Below are positions 1-8,481 of a stretch of 19,179 nucleotides of DNA, in pieces; position 1 is the first letter of the stretch, and the number at the start of each line of letters is the position of its first letter. A model generated the notes under the pieces. The model made no database searches, was not told the origin of the DNA, and saw only the letters and a program-made list of their open reading frames with translations. Both the position numbers and the translations under genes were made by a program. This stretch comes from Synechococcales cyanobacterium PMM_0003. GTDB lineage: Bacteria; Cyanobacteriota; Cyanobacteriia; Pseudanabaenales; Pseudanabaenaceae. The stretch spans positions 1 through 19,179 of the forward strand of contig CASBRC010000497.1 of NCBI GenBank assembly GCA_949128015.1, read 5' to 3'.

Positions 1-1277
1 ATATACTCACCTACAGGATCGTATTTACGCGCTTGGGACGCAGGATTGAAAATCCGCAAAGGTTTCGGGTCCATGCCACTAGATGCACTCCATTGCCAAC
101 CGCCATTATTTGCCGCCAGATCGCCATCCAGTAACTTCTGCATAAAATAGCGCTCGCCCCATTGCCAGTTGATCATCAAATCTTTGGTTAAGAAACTAGC
201 CACGATCATTCGACAACGATTATGCATCCAGCCTGTTTGATTAAGTTGCCGCATGGCCGCATCGACGATTGGATAGCCTGTGCGACCCTCACACCATGCC
301 ACAAATTTCTCTTCATCATCTTCCCAAGGAAAATTTTGCATTTGCGGACGATATGCACCTGTTTCTAATTTGGGAAAATAAAACAACACATGTTGATAAA
401 ACTCGCGCCATGCTAGTTCTTGCTTCCATGTCGTGATTCCTGTTAAATCTTCTTCCCCACGAGCAAGCGTCTCCGATGCGATCGCAGATTCCCACACTCG
501 CCTAATACCAACTGTGCCAAAACGCAAATGTGGGCTTAGGGTCGATGTGCCAGCATGGGCAGGAAAATCACGCTCGGTTTGATAGCGCAAAATCCCATTG
601 CGATCGCAAAAGCTAGCTAACAGCGCTAAAGCGGCGGCTTCGCCAGATTTTGGCAAAGTAATATCGTTGATGAATTTGAGTTCACGCAAACTCGGCAAAG
701 AAATTACAGGTAAATTCGCATAACTAGCCAAGCCCGTTAGTTTTTGGGGAGCATCAAAGGGTTTGGGTTTCGGTTTGCTTTGCCAATTGCGCCAAAATGG
801 GGTGTAAACCTTATAAGGTTCTCCTGCTTGAGTTGCGATCGCATCGGGAGCAATCAAACCAATATCCACAAAACTCTGTACGCTAATTCCTAATTCCTGT
901 AGAGCCTGAGTCGCTTCGCGATCGCGCTTAATGGCAAAAGGCTCAACATCTTGATTTAAAAAGACATGACTCGCCTCAACCGCCTTGGCTAATTCACAAA
1001 TCGAATTAACGGGCTGACCACACATAAATAATAAATCACTCCCCAATCGCCGATAGTTGGCTTGCAACTCCCGCAAACAGCCCAGCATAAAATCAACTTT
1101 GCTACCCTCAGTCACCCCATCATCGAGAATATCTGGATCGAAAATGAATACTCCCAGCACGCTCCCCTGAGCGCCAACTTTTGCGATCGCCTCACTCAGC
1201 GCAGGGTTATCATCAATTCGCAAGTCGCGCCGATGCCAGACTATTGCGATCGCATCTCCACTTATATCTTTATTCAT
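1..1277 (-). CDS. phr: Deoxyribodipyrimidine photolyase (class I CPD type), C-terminus cut off by window edge
   Basis: This flavoenzyme uses light to split cyclobutane pyrimidine dimers in DNA. About 425 codons are visible and the 3' end runs off the left edge. The N-terminal antenna domain opens with WHRRDLR at residues 14-20, the family signature. The C-terminal FAD/DNA-binding domain shows GYPIVDAAMRQL, TGWMHNRCRM and then DGDLAANNGGWQW with RIFNP, the typical flavin pocket. I used the ATG at 1277 because it puts WHRRDLR close to the usual N-terminal position. An in-frame TTG at 1298 has a good GAGGT ribosome site (1306-1310, 7 bases away) and would add seven residues, so the true start may be there. 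The gene is divergent from the Uma2 gene at 1388 across about 110 bp. The family call is firm; whether it repairs CPDs or belongs to a related subclass is inferred from motifs. Confidence 0.95.
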   Translation of the reverse strand, partial: MNKDISGDAIAIVWHRRDLRIDDNPALSEAIAKVGAQGSVLGVFIFDPDILDDGVTEGSKVDFMLGCLRELQANYRRLGSDLLFMCGQPVNSICELAKAVEASHVFLNQDVEPFAIKRDREATQALQELGISVQSFVDIGLIAPDAIATQAGEPYKVYTPFWRNWQSKPKPKPFDAPQKLTGLASYANLPVISLPSLRELKFINDITLPKSGEAAALALLASFCDRNGILRYQTERDFPAHAGTSTLSPHLRFGTVGIRRVWESAIASETLARGEEDLTGITTWKQELAWREFYQHVLFYFPKLETGAYRPQMQNFPWEDDEEKFVAWCEGRTGYPIVDAAMRQLNQTGWMHNRCRMIVASFLTKDLMINWQWGERYFMQKLLDGDLAANNGGWQWSASSGMDPKPLRIFNPASQARKYDPVGEY

Positions 1278-1387
1278 CGGCAAAGAAGTCTGAGTCAATT
1301 TTTTTACCTCGTACTGGGAAATCACTGATATCTAGCAGCGTTATAATTTTCTTAATAGCATAACAACAAAACTTTGGCAGGCAGATT

Positions 1388-1996
1388 ATGCAAGCAATTG
1401 TGAGTGAACCTCAAATAGATTTAGAGCAAGAACTCGAACCACAAATGCATCTCTGGACGATCGCTGATTATCATCAGATGATCGAGTCAGGAATTTTGGA
1501 TGAGGGCGATCGCGTAGAACTTTTGGAAGGGAAAATTGTTTGTATGAGTCCACAACGACCATTTCACGCCTCAAGCGTACAGCGTAGCAGCAATTACCTG
1601 TATGAAATCCTCAAGGAAAAAGCTTATATCCGTGTTCAGTTGCCCGTAACCTTAGGCAATAAATCAGAGCCAGAGCCAGATGTTGCCGTTGTTAAAATTG
1701 ATGCAAACGAATATTCCCTGAAACATCCAGTATCTGAAGATATTTATCTCTTGATTGAAGTTGCAGACTCCACAATTACCAAGGATCGCAAGCAAAAATC
1801 AATTATCTACGCCAAAAATCAAGTTTTAGAATATTGGATTCTCGATTTGCAAAGGCGACAGGTTTATATTTTTCGTCAACCAGAGGCGCAATCCTATCGC
1901 GAGCAATTTGTTTTGAGCAGTAGCGATACCGTTACTCTGCAAGCATTTCCTGATATTGCGATCGCATTAGATGCCATGTTTCCAGTTATTCACTGA
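1388..1996 (+). CDS. Uma2 family (DUF820) putative endonuclease, copy 1
   Basis: This 202-residue protein belongs to the Uma2/DUF820 family, which has a PD-(D/E)XK nuclease-like fold and is greatly expanded in cyanobacteria; its cellular role is not established. Visible family marks are RVELLEGKIVCMSP (about residues 42-54), EPEPDVAVV with the PD pair at 97-98, LLIEVADST with the acidic residue E124, a DRKQK basic patch, and EYWILDL (148-154). The length is normal for the family. A TATAAT hexamer lies at 1342-1347, but I see no good -35 partner. A second Uma2 gene starts 29 bases after the stop, so the two are probably co-transcribed. Alternative views are a restriction-like nuclease or a domesticated transposon-associated protein; the sequence does not decide. 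Confidence 0.88.
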   Translation: MQAIVSEPQIDLEQELEPQMHLWTIADYHQMIESGILDEGDRVELLEGKIVCMSPQRPFHASSVQRSSNYLYEILKEKAYIRVQLPVTLGNKSEPEPDVAVVKIDANEYSLKHPVSEDIYLLIEVADSTITKDRKQKSIIYAKNQVLEYWILDLQRRQVYIFRQPEAQSYREQFVLSSSDTVTLQAFPDIAIALDAMFPVIH

Positions 1997-2013
1997 TTTT
2001 TCTATTGCAATTC

Positions 2014-2017
2014 GGAG
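2014..2017 (+). promoter_or_regulatory. Ribosome binding site choosing the ATG at 2026
   Basis: GGAG sits 8 bases before the ATG at 2026. The longer reading that begins at a TTG (2005) has no such site, so I start the second Uma2 gene at 2026. Confidence 0.6.
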
Positions 2018-2025
2018 CTTTTATC

Positions 2026-2673
2026 ATGACCGTCAAAATTGCGATCGCGCAAATTCACCTAGAGCAAGGGCAGCGCGTCACCCTTGAAAATATTAACTGG
2101 CAAGAATTTGAGGATATTTTAGAAGACTTAGGAGAACATCGCCATTCACTAATTGTTTATTACAAAGGAGTATTAGAAATTCGGATGCCATTACCAGAAC
2201 ATGAACGCGCTAAGGTCTTAATCTCAAATTTATTAGTTATTTTGTTAGAAGAACTAGATTTGGAGTGGGAATCTCTAGGATCTACGACTTTTAAAAGCAA
2301 AAGAATGCAGGCAGGGATCGAGCCAGATGATTGTTTTTATATTAAGAATTATCAAGCGATGATTGGCAAAAAGCGTCTGAATCTTGATGTCGATCCCGTC
2401 CCTGACTTGGCGATCGAAATAGACTTAACTTCGATTACACAGATCAGTGCCTATGAAGCTTTGGCTGTACCTGAAATCTGGCGATATCGGAACGGGAAAC
2501 TAGAAATTAGTTTATTTGAAGATGGCAAATATATTAACTCCTCGACCAGTCTAGCTTTCCCATCAGTGCCAGTTATTGAAGGAATATCTCTATTTTTAGA
2601 AAAAAGTAAAGATCTGCCAATGAGTGCTTTGCGACGAGAATTTCGGAAATGGCTGCAAGCTTTATCAGTCTAA
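2026..2673 (+). CDS. Uma2 family (DUF820) putative endonuclease, copy 2
   Basis: This 215-residue Uma2/DUF820 protein is only distantly similar to its upstream neighbour. It belongs to the subgroup with the GIEPDDCFYI stretch (about residues 97-106), followed by PDLAIEIDLTS (126-136, with PD at 126-127 and E131) and the closing VPEIWRY. These are the acidic positions of the PD-(D/E)XK-like core. In many relatives a lysine or arginine lies between the LTS stretch and the tyrosine of the IYAALGVPE-like segment. Here that segment reads SITQISAYEALAVPE, with no basic residue, so catalytic competence is uncertain. The start is set by the GGAG site. The gene ends 6 bases from the stop of the convergent phosphatase gene, with no hairpin between them. 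Function is unknown beyond the fold family. Confidence 0.85.
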   Translation: MTVKIAIAQIHLEQGQRVTLENINWQEFEDILEDLGEHRHSLIVYYKGVLEIRMPLPEHERAKVLISNLLVILLEELDLEWESLGSTTFKSKRMQAGIEPDDCFYIKNYQAMIGKKRLNLDVDPVPDLAIEIDLTSITQISAYEALAVPEIWRYRNGKLEISLFEDGKYINSSTSLAFPSVPVIEGISLFLEKSKDLPMSALRREFRKWLQALSV

Positions 2674-2679
2674 AATAGC

Positions 2680-4485
2680 CTATATTTTTCGCTTCAGAAC
2701 CACAAGAGTGATGTCGTCATAGACCTTACTAGAACCGATAAATTCACGGACATCGGCAATTACTAATTCCCTGATTTGATTCACAGATTTCTGATGGGAT
2801 TTACTAATTACTTGAATCAATCTTCCTATGCCATATATTTCTTTGCTGGCATTTTCAGCCTCAGTAATGCCATCAGTATATAAAACGACTAAATCTTCTA
2901 AGTTTAAATTTATGTTTAATTCAAATATAAATTCAGAAATTTCATCCGTTAAACCGATGGGAAACCCCAAAGCATCCGTATCAATTATCTCAATACCTCC
3001 ATCAGCTCTAATCAAAATTACGCTCTCATGTTGCCCACTCAGATTTAGCACATGATTATGATAATCCATTAAAATCAGACTTAAATTCTTGTCAGAATTC
3101 ATACGCTGAATATTCTTATAGATTGTTTGATTAACTGTCGATAAAAATTTAACAGGATCAGTCTCACCATTAATCAGTAAAGCGCGAATTGCAGTCTGCA
3201 CCATGATCATGATTACGCCACTTTCCAATCCATGTCCTGTAACATCACCGATCCCTATTTTTATGCGTCCATTTTGTTGCAAAACATCATAATAGTCACC
3301 GCCCACCTCATCGGCTGGCTCCATAAATCCAGCAATATCTAATTCTTTAATATTATTTAATTCTTTCGCTCTTGGCAAGATCATCTGCTGCAATCGCCGA
3401 GTAACTGCTAGCTCTGAACTCATGCGATCATTTTCGACAGTTAATTGATGATTTAGAGAGTTAATTTCTCGATTAGCTTCTAGCAACTCGCTAGTTCGCT
3501 CCTCGATCATGTCTTCTAGATTTTTATTGACTTGATCTAACTGTGTATAAGCTCCATCTTTGAGAACAACTTGTTCTTGCAGCTTTTTGGCAGTACGATT
3601 ATTTTCGGTTACTAGTGCTAAAACTGCGATCGCAGTTATAGAGATCACCCCCATAAATAATTGTAATAATAATAAAGAATTAGTATCTTGAGAGATTTTA
3701 TAAAATGTACCAACTTTATAGGCTGTACTGATAGCAGAAACCATCGCGATAATTGTCACGAGAGAAGTTGTAGTTTTCACTCCTAATCGAAAAGCTGACC
3801 ATAGTAGCGGCGGCAATAATAGATACTCAATTGGCTTACTTTCTAAAAGTGCTAAATAAGAGACTATGCCTAAACTGATTACTGTAAAAAATAGCTCTTG
3901 ATAGCTAAATCTATTACTAATATCTATCTGTGATATAGCCCTATTCCACCACACCAATATTAAAGGGGAAAACACTAAAACACCGATCGCATCACCAACC
4001 CACCAACTCCATACAACATTCCAATAAATATCGGGCGAAACAAATCCTGCTAACATTACATTCAGAGTTCCCAGCAATGCTTGGATAAGCGTCCCACCAA
4101 AAGTAATCGCGAGGATAAATGCAACAAAATGTTTGACATAGCCTAAGAAATAATTAGTGTTGTTCAACCTCAATATCAATGTCGTGGATATTACTGCCCC
4201 AATCGTAGGCACAATTCCTGCAATGATCGCGAAAAATAGAGGAGCCTTAACAACAAAAAAACTATTTAATATTGCACCCAAACACACTCCCACCCAACGC
4301 GATCGCCCCCTTGCTAATAAAGCGCCAACGGCAAGCCCAGCCGATGGAAAAATTGGAGCGCCAAGCAATGATTGTGGCAATTGTAGGACTAATGCACAAG
4401 TAACAAAGTAAAGTATCGCAACAATTGCGTTGTCAATTAACCACGAAGCTTTGACTAGTTTTTTGGATGTTGTAAGGGTTTTCAT
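2680..4485 (-). CDS. Membrane MASE1 sensor with PP2C-type (SpoIIE/RsbU) phosphatase output
   Basis: About 601 residues. Residues roughly 15-295 hold eight or more hydrophobic segments and the MASE1-like marks APIFPSAGLAVG (43-54) and WWVGDAIGVLVFSPLILVW (161-179); MASE1 is a predicted membrane sensory domain with unknown ligand. A coiled coil follows (about 298-365, including LEDMIEERTSELLEANREI). The C-terminal domain (385-600) is a metal-dependent serine/threonine phosphatase, with GGDYYD (395-400), GDVTGHG (413-419), YTDGITEA (536-543) and DDITL (590-594) supplying the metal-binding aspartates. Such enzymes usually act on anti-sigma antagonists or similar switch proteins, but no partner gene is adjacent. 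I chose the ATG at 4485; a TTG five codons upstream is possible, and neither has a clear ribosome site. It converges on the second Uma2 gene. The input signal and target are unknown. Confidence 0.9.
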   Translation of the reverse strand: MKTLTTSKKLVKASWLIDNAIVAILYFVTCALVLQLPQSLLGAPIFPSAGLAVGALLARGRSRWVGVCLGAILNSFFVVKAPLFFAIIAGIVPTIGAVISTTLILRLNNTNYFLGYVKHFVAFILAITFGGTLIQALLGTLNVMLAGFVSPDIYWNVVWSWWVGDAIGVLVFSPLILVWWNRAISQIDISNRFSYQELFFTVISLGIVSYLALLESKPIEYLLLPPLLWSAFRLGVKTTTSLVTIIAMVSAISTAYKVGTFYKISQDTNSLLLLQLFMGVISITAIAVLALVTENNRTAKKLQEQVVLKDGAYTQLDQVNKNLEDMIEERTSELLEANREINSLNHQLTVENDRMSSELAVTRRLQQMILPRAKELNNIKELDIAGFMEPADEVGGDYYDVLQQNGRIKIGIGDVTGHGLESGVIMIMVQTAIRALLINGETDPVKFLSTVNQTIYKNIQRMNSDKNLSLILMDYHNHVLNLSGQHESVILIRADGGIEIIDTDALGFPIGLTDEISEFIFELNINLNLEDLVVLYTDGITEAENASKEIYGIGRLIQVISKSHQKSVNQIRELVIADVREFIGSSKVYDDITLVVLKRKI

Positions 4486-4827
4486 TGGTACTATCGGCAA
4501 ATAATTTTGTTTTTTAGACAGTTCACCATGCAGTTATAGACGGGCATAATTTAATTATCGTTTATTACTTGCACTTATTTCTGTTGTTATCCTCTTCAGG
4601 ACGGCAATCTACTCATCGGTCACAGAAAACTGACATCAGCTTAGTTTTTTATCACAAATTACACCAATGTCAGGAAACCGTGAATAATTGTCCGCTAAAT
4701 CATAAATTATCAGTTAATAAATGCCCAACATCTCAAAGTTTATGGTTGGATAAGACAGGGACATCACCCTCAGCCTTAGGGTTAGCAGAACGGCAATAAG
4801 ACAAAGTAATAATTCAGGAATAATTCT
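4486..4827. other. Non-coding divergent spacer upstream of glgP
   Basis: About 340 bases separate the divergent phosphatase and glycogen phosphorylase genes. I see no convincing gene, strong hairpin or paired promoter hexamers. A short open frame (4569-4799) begins at a TTG and lacks a ribosome site. AGGA at about 4816-4819 serves as the glgP ribosome site. Promoters for both genes must lie here, so the glgP leader may be long. Confidence 0.5.
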
Positions 4828-7362
4828 ATGCAAACAAATGTTGCTAATCAAACCAGCAATATTACGGTAGAAGACGATCGCACAGGTTTAAGTATTGAAA
4901 CCCTCAAGCGGGCTTTTGCCGATAACTTGTTCTATATACAAGGCAAACTCGCTATGCTTGCTAACTTCACAGACTATTACATGGCGTTGTCTTACACCAC
5001 ACGCGATCGTCTGTTGCAAAGATGGCTGCAAACCCTCAAGGTTTACCATGTACAAGATGTCAAAACCGTTTACTATCTCTCTGCCGAATTTTTGATGGGG
5101 CGACATCTAGGTAATAGCCTAATCAACCTTGACCTGTACGAATCGATCGCCCAAGCAGTCAAAGAATCGGGACTAGACTTGACCGAAATATTAGAACAAG
5201 AACCTGATCCCGGTCTTGGTAATGGTGGTCTGGGACGTTTAGCAGCATGTTTCCTCGACTCCCTTGCTACCCTCGAAATCCCAGCCATGGGCTATGGCAT
5301 TCGCTACGAATTCGGCATTTTCAACCAATCAATTCAGCAGGGCTGGCAGGTGGAGATTCCTGATAAATGGCTGAAATGTGGTAATCCTTGGGAAGTTGTC
5401 CGCTACGAGTCCACTGTCCAAGTTAAATTTGGCGGACACACCGAAATCTATAACGATGATCGCGGTCGTCCCCACACCCGTTGGATTCCTAGTTTCACCG
5501 TTGAAGGCATTCCCTACGACACCCCCGTCCCTGGTTATCAAACTAATACAGTTAACACCCTCCGTCTCTGGAAAGCTGAAGCAGGTGAAGATTTTAACTT
5601 CCAAGCCTTCAACTCTGGTGACTATGACGGTGCGGTAGCAACCAAAATTAAATCAGAAACTATTTCCAAGGTTCTTTACCCCAATGACAATACCCCACAA
5701 GGTCGTCAGTTACGTTTAGAACAGCAATTTTTCTTCGTGTCCTGTTCACTGCAAGACATTATTCGTCGCCATCTCAAAAAATATGGTCGTCTGGATAATC
5801 TTCCTGAACATGCAGCCGTTCAGCTTAACGACACCCACCCAGCGATCAGTATTGCGGAAATGATGCGCTTGCTAGTTGATGAGCATGGACTGTTCTGGGA
5901 TGAAGCATGGCAGATCACTCAAAGCACTTTTGCTTACACAAATCACACCCTCATGCCTGAAGCGCTAGAAAAATGGGGCGTTCCTCTATTTGAAAGTTTG
6001 CTTCCCCGTCATCTAGAAATCATTTACGAAATCAATCGTCGCTTCATGCAAGATGTACAAACTTGGTTTCCTGGTGATGAGGAGCTGTTGTCCCGCCTAT
6101 CAATTATCGAAGAAGGTGGCGGCAAAAAAGTACGCATGGCAAACCTCGCTACTGTGGGTAGTCATGCCGTCAATGGTGTAGCAGCATTGCATACTGAACT
6201 GCTGAAACAAGATGTACTGCGCGATTTCTATAAGCTTTGGCCAGAGAAATTTAACAACAAGACAAATGGCGTGACTCCGCGCCGTTGGGTATTGCTAGCC
6301 AATCCTGCGTTGTCGGGATTGATCACTGAAAAAATCGGTGATACATGGCTGAAGCATCTTGATGAACTGCGTAAGCTAGAAGCATTTGTGGATGACCAAG
6401 ATTTTCGCGATCGCTGGCAGCAGATCAAACAAAACAATAAGCAAAATCTTGCCGATTACATCCGCACTCACAACGGTGTAGAAGTTGATGTAAATTCTAT
6501 TTTTGATATTCAAGTAAAGCGTATCCATGAGTACAAGCGTCAACACCTTGACCTACTGCACATCATCGGACTTTACCTACGCATCAAGCAAAATCCTAAT
6601 ATGGAAATTACTCCGCGTACTTTTATCTTTGGTGGCAAAGCGGCTCCTGGATATTTCATGGCGAAGTTGATCATCAAAGCGATTAATGCAGTAGCTGATG
6701 TGGTTAATCGCGATCCTGATGTGCATGGACGAATTAAGGTCGTCTTCTTGGCAAACTTCAGTGCTTCGCTTGGACAGTTGATTTATCCTGCGGCTGACTT
6801 ATCGGAGCAAATCTCTACCGCAGGTAAAGAAGCTTCTGGTACTGGCAACATGAAGTTCACCATGAATGGTGCGTTGACGATCGGTACTTTGGATGGAGCG
6901 AATATCGAAATTCGGGAAGAAGTCGGCGATGATAATTTCTTCCTCTTTGGTCTAACTGCGGCGGAAGTCGAGCAAGTCAAGTCCAATGGTTATGATCCTC
7001 GCGACTACTACAACAGCAATGAAGAACTTCGCAATGTCCTCGATCGCCTTGCAATGGGATATTTCTCACCCGGTGAGAAGGACTTGTTTAAGCCTTTGAT
7101 TGACTCACTATTGAACCATGATGACTATATGCTGTTGGCTGATTATCAAGCTTACTCAGATTGTCAAGATGAAGTTGCTGAAGCTTACAAAAATGTCGAA
7201 CATTGGACAACCATGAGTATTCTCAATGTGGCGCGTTCAGGTAAATTCTCTTCTGATCGCACGATCAAAGAATACTGTGATGAGATCTGGGATGTGAAAC
7301 CCGTTAAGGTGATTTTGGAACCCTACGATCCTGCAAATGCCACTCTTAATGTCAACGGTTAA
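4828..7362 (+). CDS. glgP: Glycogen (alpha-glucan) phosphorylase
   Basis: This cytosolic enzyme releases glucose-1-phosphate from glycogen using inorganic phosphate and pyridoxal phosphate. At 844 residues it is full length for the bacterial family. The N-terminal half has YLSAEFLMGR, DPGLGNGGLGRLAACFLDS and the AVQLNDTHPAI segment. The C-terminal half has TNGVTPRRW, KRIHEYKRQ (about 564-572) and the cofactor site EASGTGNMKFTMNGALTIGT, with the PLP lysine at about residue 676. AGGA lies 8 bases before the ATG. A strong hairpin follows the stop, and a D-lactate dehydrogenase-like gene follows in the same direction, consistent with dark glycogen use. The gene has only one HIP1 site in 2.5 kb, fewer than its neighbours. 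Confidence 0.98.
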   Translation: MQTNVANQTSNITVEDDRTGLSIETLKRAFADNLFYIQGKLAMLANFTDYYMALSYTTRDRLLQRWLQTLKVYHVQDVKTVYYLSAEFLMGRHLGNSLINLDLYESIAQAVKESGLDLTEILEQEPDPGLGNGGLGRLAACFLDSLATLEIPAMGYGIRYEFGIFNQSIQQGWQVEIPDKWLKCGNPWEVVRYESTVQVKFGGHTEIYNDDRGRPHTRWIPSFTVEGIPYDTPVPGYQTNTVNTLRLWKAEAGEDFNFQAFNSGDYDGAVATKIKSETISKVLYPNDNTPQGRQLRLEQQFFFVSCSLQDIIRRHLKKYGRLDNLPEHAAVQLNDTHPAISIAEMMRLLVDEHGLFWDEAWQITQSTFAYTNHTLMPEALEKWGVPLFESLLPRHLEIIYEINRRFMQDVQTWFPGDEELLSRLSIIEEGGGKKVRMANLATVGSHAVNGVAALHTELLKQDVLRDFYKLWPEKFNNKTNGVTPRRWVLLANPALSGLITEKIGDTWLKHLDELRKLEAFVDDQDFRDRWQQIKQNNKQNLADYIRTHNGVEVDVNSIFDIQVKRIHEYKRQHLDLLHIIGLYLRIKQNPNMEITPRTFIFGGKAAPGYFMAKLIIKAINAVADVVNRDPDVHGRIKVVFLANFSASLGQLIYPAADLSEQISTAGKEASGTGNMKFTMNGALTIGTLDGANIEIREEVGDDNFFLFGLTAAEVEQVKSNGYDPRDYYNSNEELRNVLDRLAMGYFSPGEKDLFKPLIDSLLNHDDYMLLADYQAYSDCQDEVAEAYKNVEHWTTMSILNVARSGKFSSDRTIKEYCDEIWDVKPVKVILEPYDPANATLNVNG

Positions 7363-7374
7363 CCACTAAATCGT

Positions 7375-7411
7375 AAATAATAAAGGCTCGCTTAGCGAGC
7401 CTTTATTATTT
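7375..7411 (+). terminator. Perfect 18-bp hairpin after glgP
   Basis: The arms 7375-7392 and 7394-7411 are perfect inverted copies around one central T, with the core GGCTCGC/GCGAGCC flanked by A-rich and T-rich arms. It lies 12 bases after the glgP stop and fits an intrinsic terminator. Only 40 bases then remain before the next start codon, so downstream expression needs read-through or a promoter squeezed into or around this structure. Confidence 0.8.
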
Positions 7412-7420
7412 GCAGCAAAA

Positions 7421-7450
7421 TTTTTATCGCGTTTTTATCGCGTTTTTATT
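7421..7450 (+). repeat. 11-bp tandem repeat in the dehydrogenase leader
   Basis: The unit TTTTTATCGCG occurs twice head to tail (7421-7431 and 7432-7442), followed by a partial third copy TTTTTATT, ending one base before the ATG at 7452. It occupies the place where a ribosome site would be, and no Shine-Dalgarno motif is visible. Confidence 0.8.
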
Positions 7451-7451
7451 T

Positions 7452-8465
7452 ATGAAAATCGCCTTTTTCAATGCCAAGACATACGATCGCAATTCTTTTA
7501 AAGCCGCAAATGAACATCATCAACATGAAATAATTTTCTTTGAATCACATCTCAGCTATGAGACAGTTTCCCTCGCCGCAGGATTTGCCGCAATTTGCAT
7601 TTTTATTAACGATTATCTTAATGCTGAAATGCTAGAAACTCTGGCTAAGGGAGGCACAAAATTAATTGCTTTGCGATCGGCAGGTTTCAATCATGTGGAC
7701 TTAGTTGCGGCGGCTAAATTCGACATGGCGATCGTTCGCGTGCCAGCCTATTCTCCCTATGCAGTTGCCGAACATGCGATCGCCTTAGTTTTATCGCTTA
7801 ATCGTAAAATCCATCGCGCCTATAACCGAGTGAGAGAAGGAAACTTTTCTATTGAAGGACTACTTGGCTTTGATCTTCATGGGGCAACAGTTGGCGTGAT
7901 TGGCACTGGTCGAATTGGGGCGATTTTTGCCCAGATTATGCATGGCTTTGGTTGCAAGTTAATCGGCTATGATATTTATCAAAATCCTACTTGCTTAGCA
8001 ATGGGAATGGAATATATGCAAATATCTGAACTCTTTGCCATGTCAGATATTATTTCTCTCCATTGTCCACTTACTCCCGATTCGCATTATTTGATTAACG
8101 CCGAAGCGATCGCAAAAATAAAAACTGGCGCAATGCTGATCAATACTAGCCGTGGTGGTTTGATTGACACTCAAGCGGCAATTAATGGATTGAAATCTGG
8201 CGCGATTGGCTATCTCGGTATTGATGTGTATGAGCAAGAAGCAGACTTATTTTTTGAAGACTTATCTAATGAAGTGATCCAAGATGATACATTTCAGCGT
8301 TTATTAACTTTCCCAAATGTGATTGTAACTGGACATCAGGCGTTCTTTACTAGCCATGCTCTAGCCAATATCGCGGAAACAACCCTTGCCAATATTACGG
8401 AATTTGAACAAGGTGGAAATTGTGTAAACGAGGTAAAGATCGAAAATGCGATCGCGACAAAATAA
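7452..8465 (+). CDS. ldhA: D-2-hydroxyacid dehydrogenase, probably D-lactate dehydrogenase
   Basis: This 337-residue NAD-dependent enzyme is expected to reduce pyruvate to D-lactate in the cytosol. The nucleotide-binding fold shows GVIGTGRIG (148-156) with D175 as the likely NAD-selecting acid. The catalytic set of the family is visible: R234 in [11 protein letters not shown]263 in VYEQEADL, and H295 in VTGHQAFFT. The [10 protein letters not shown] stretch is characteristic of the D-lactate dehydrogenase branch rather than of phosphoglycerate or formate dehydrogenases. I start at the ATG at 7452, which gives the normal MKIAFFN opening; a longer TTG reading would start inside the hairpin. It follows glgP, suggesting a link between glycogen breakdown and fermentation (inference). 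It ends 16 bases from the convergent GGDEF gene. Confidence 0.92.
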   Translation: MKIAFFNAKTYDRNSFKAANEHHQHEIIFFESHLSYETVSLAAGFAAICIFINDYLNAEMLETLAKGGTKLIALRSAGFNHVDLVAAAKFDMAIVRVPAYSPYAVAEHAIALVLSLNRKIHRAYNRVREGNFSIEGLLGFDLHGATVGVIGTGRIGAIFAQIMHGFGCKLIGYDIYQNPTCLAMGMEYMQISELFAMSDIISLHCPLTPDSHYLINAEAIAKIKTGAMLINTSRGGLIDTQAAINGLKSGAIGYLGIDVYEQEADLFFEDLSNEVIQDDTFQRLLTFPNVIVTGHQAFFTSHALANIAETTLANITEFEQGGNCVNEVKIENAIATK

Positions 8466-8481
8466 TAACTCTTACTAGCTA

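Noticed and set aside
1062..1328. 88-codon plus-strand frame at the photolyase 5' end
   Set aside because: It is antisense to the well-supported photolyase N-terminal domain and has no family signature.
4688..4719. TTGTCC with TTAATA as a glgP promoter
   Set aside because: The spacing is about 20 bases and both hexamers are weak, so it was not called.
4569..4799. 76-codon plus-strand frame upstream of glgP
   Set aside because: It begins with TTG, has no ribosome site, and its product looks like translated non-coding sequence with no domain pattern.
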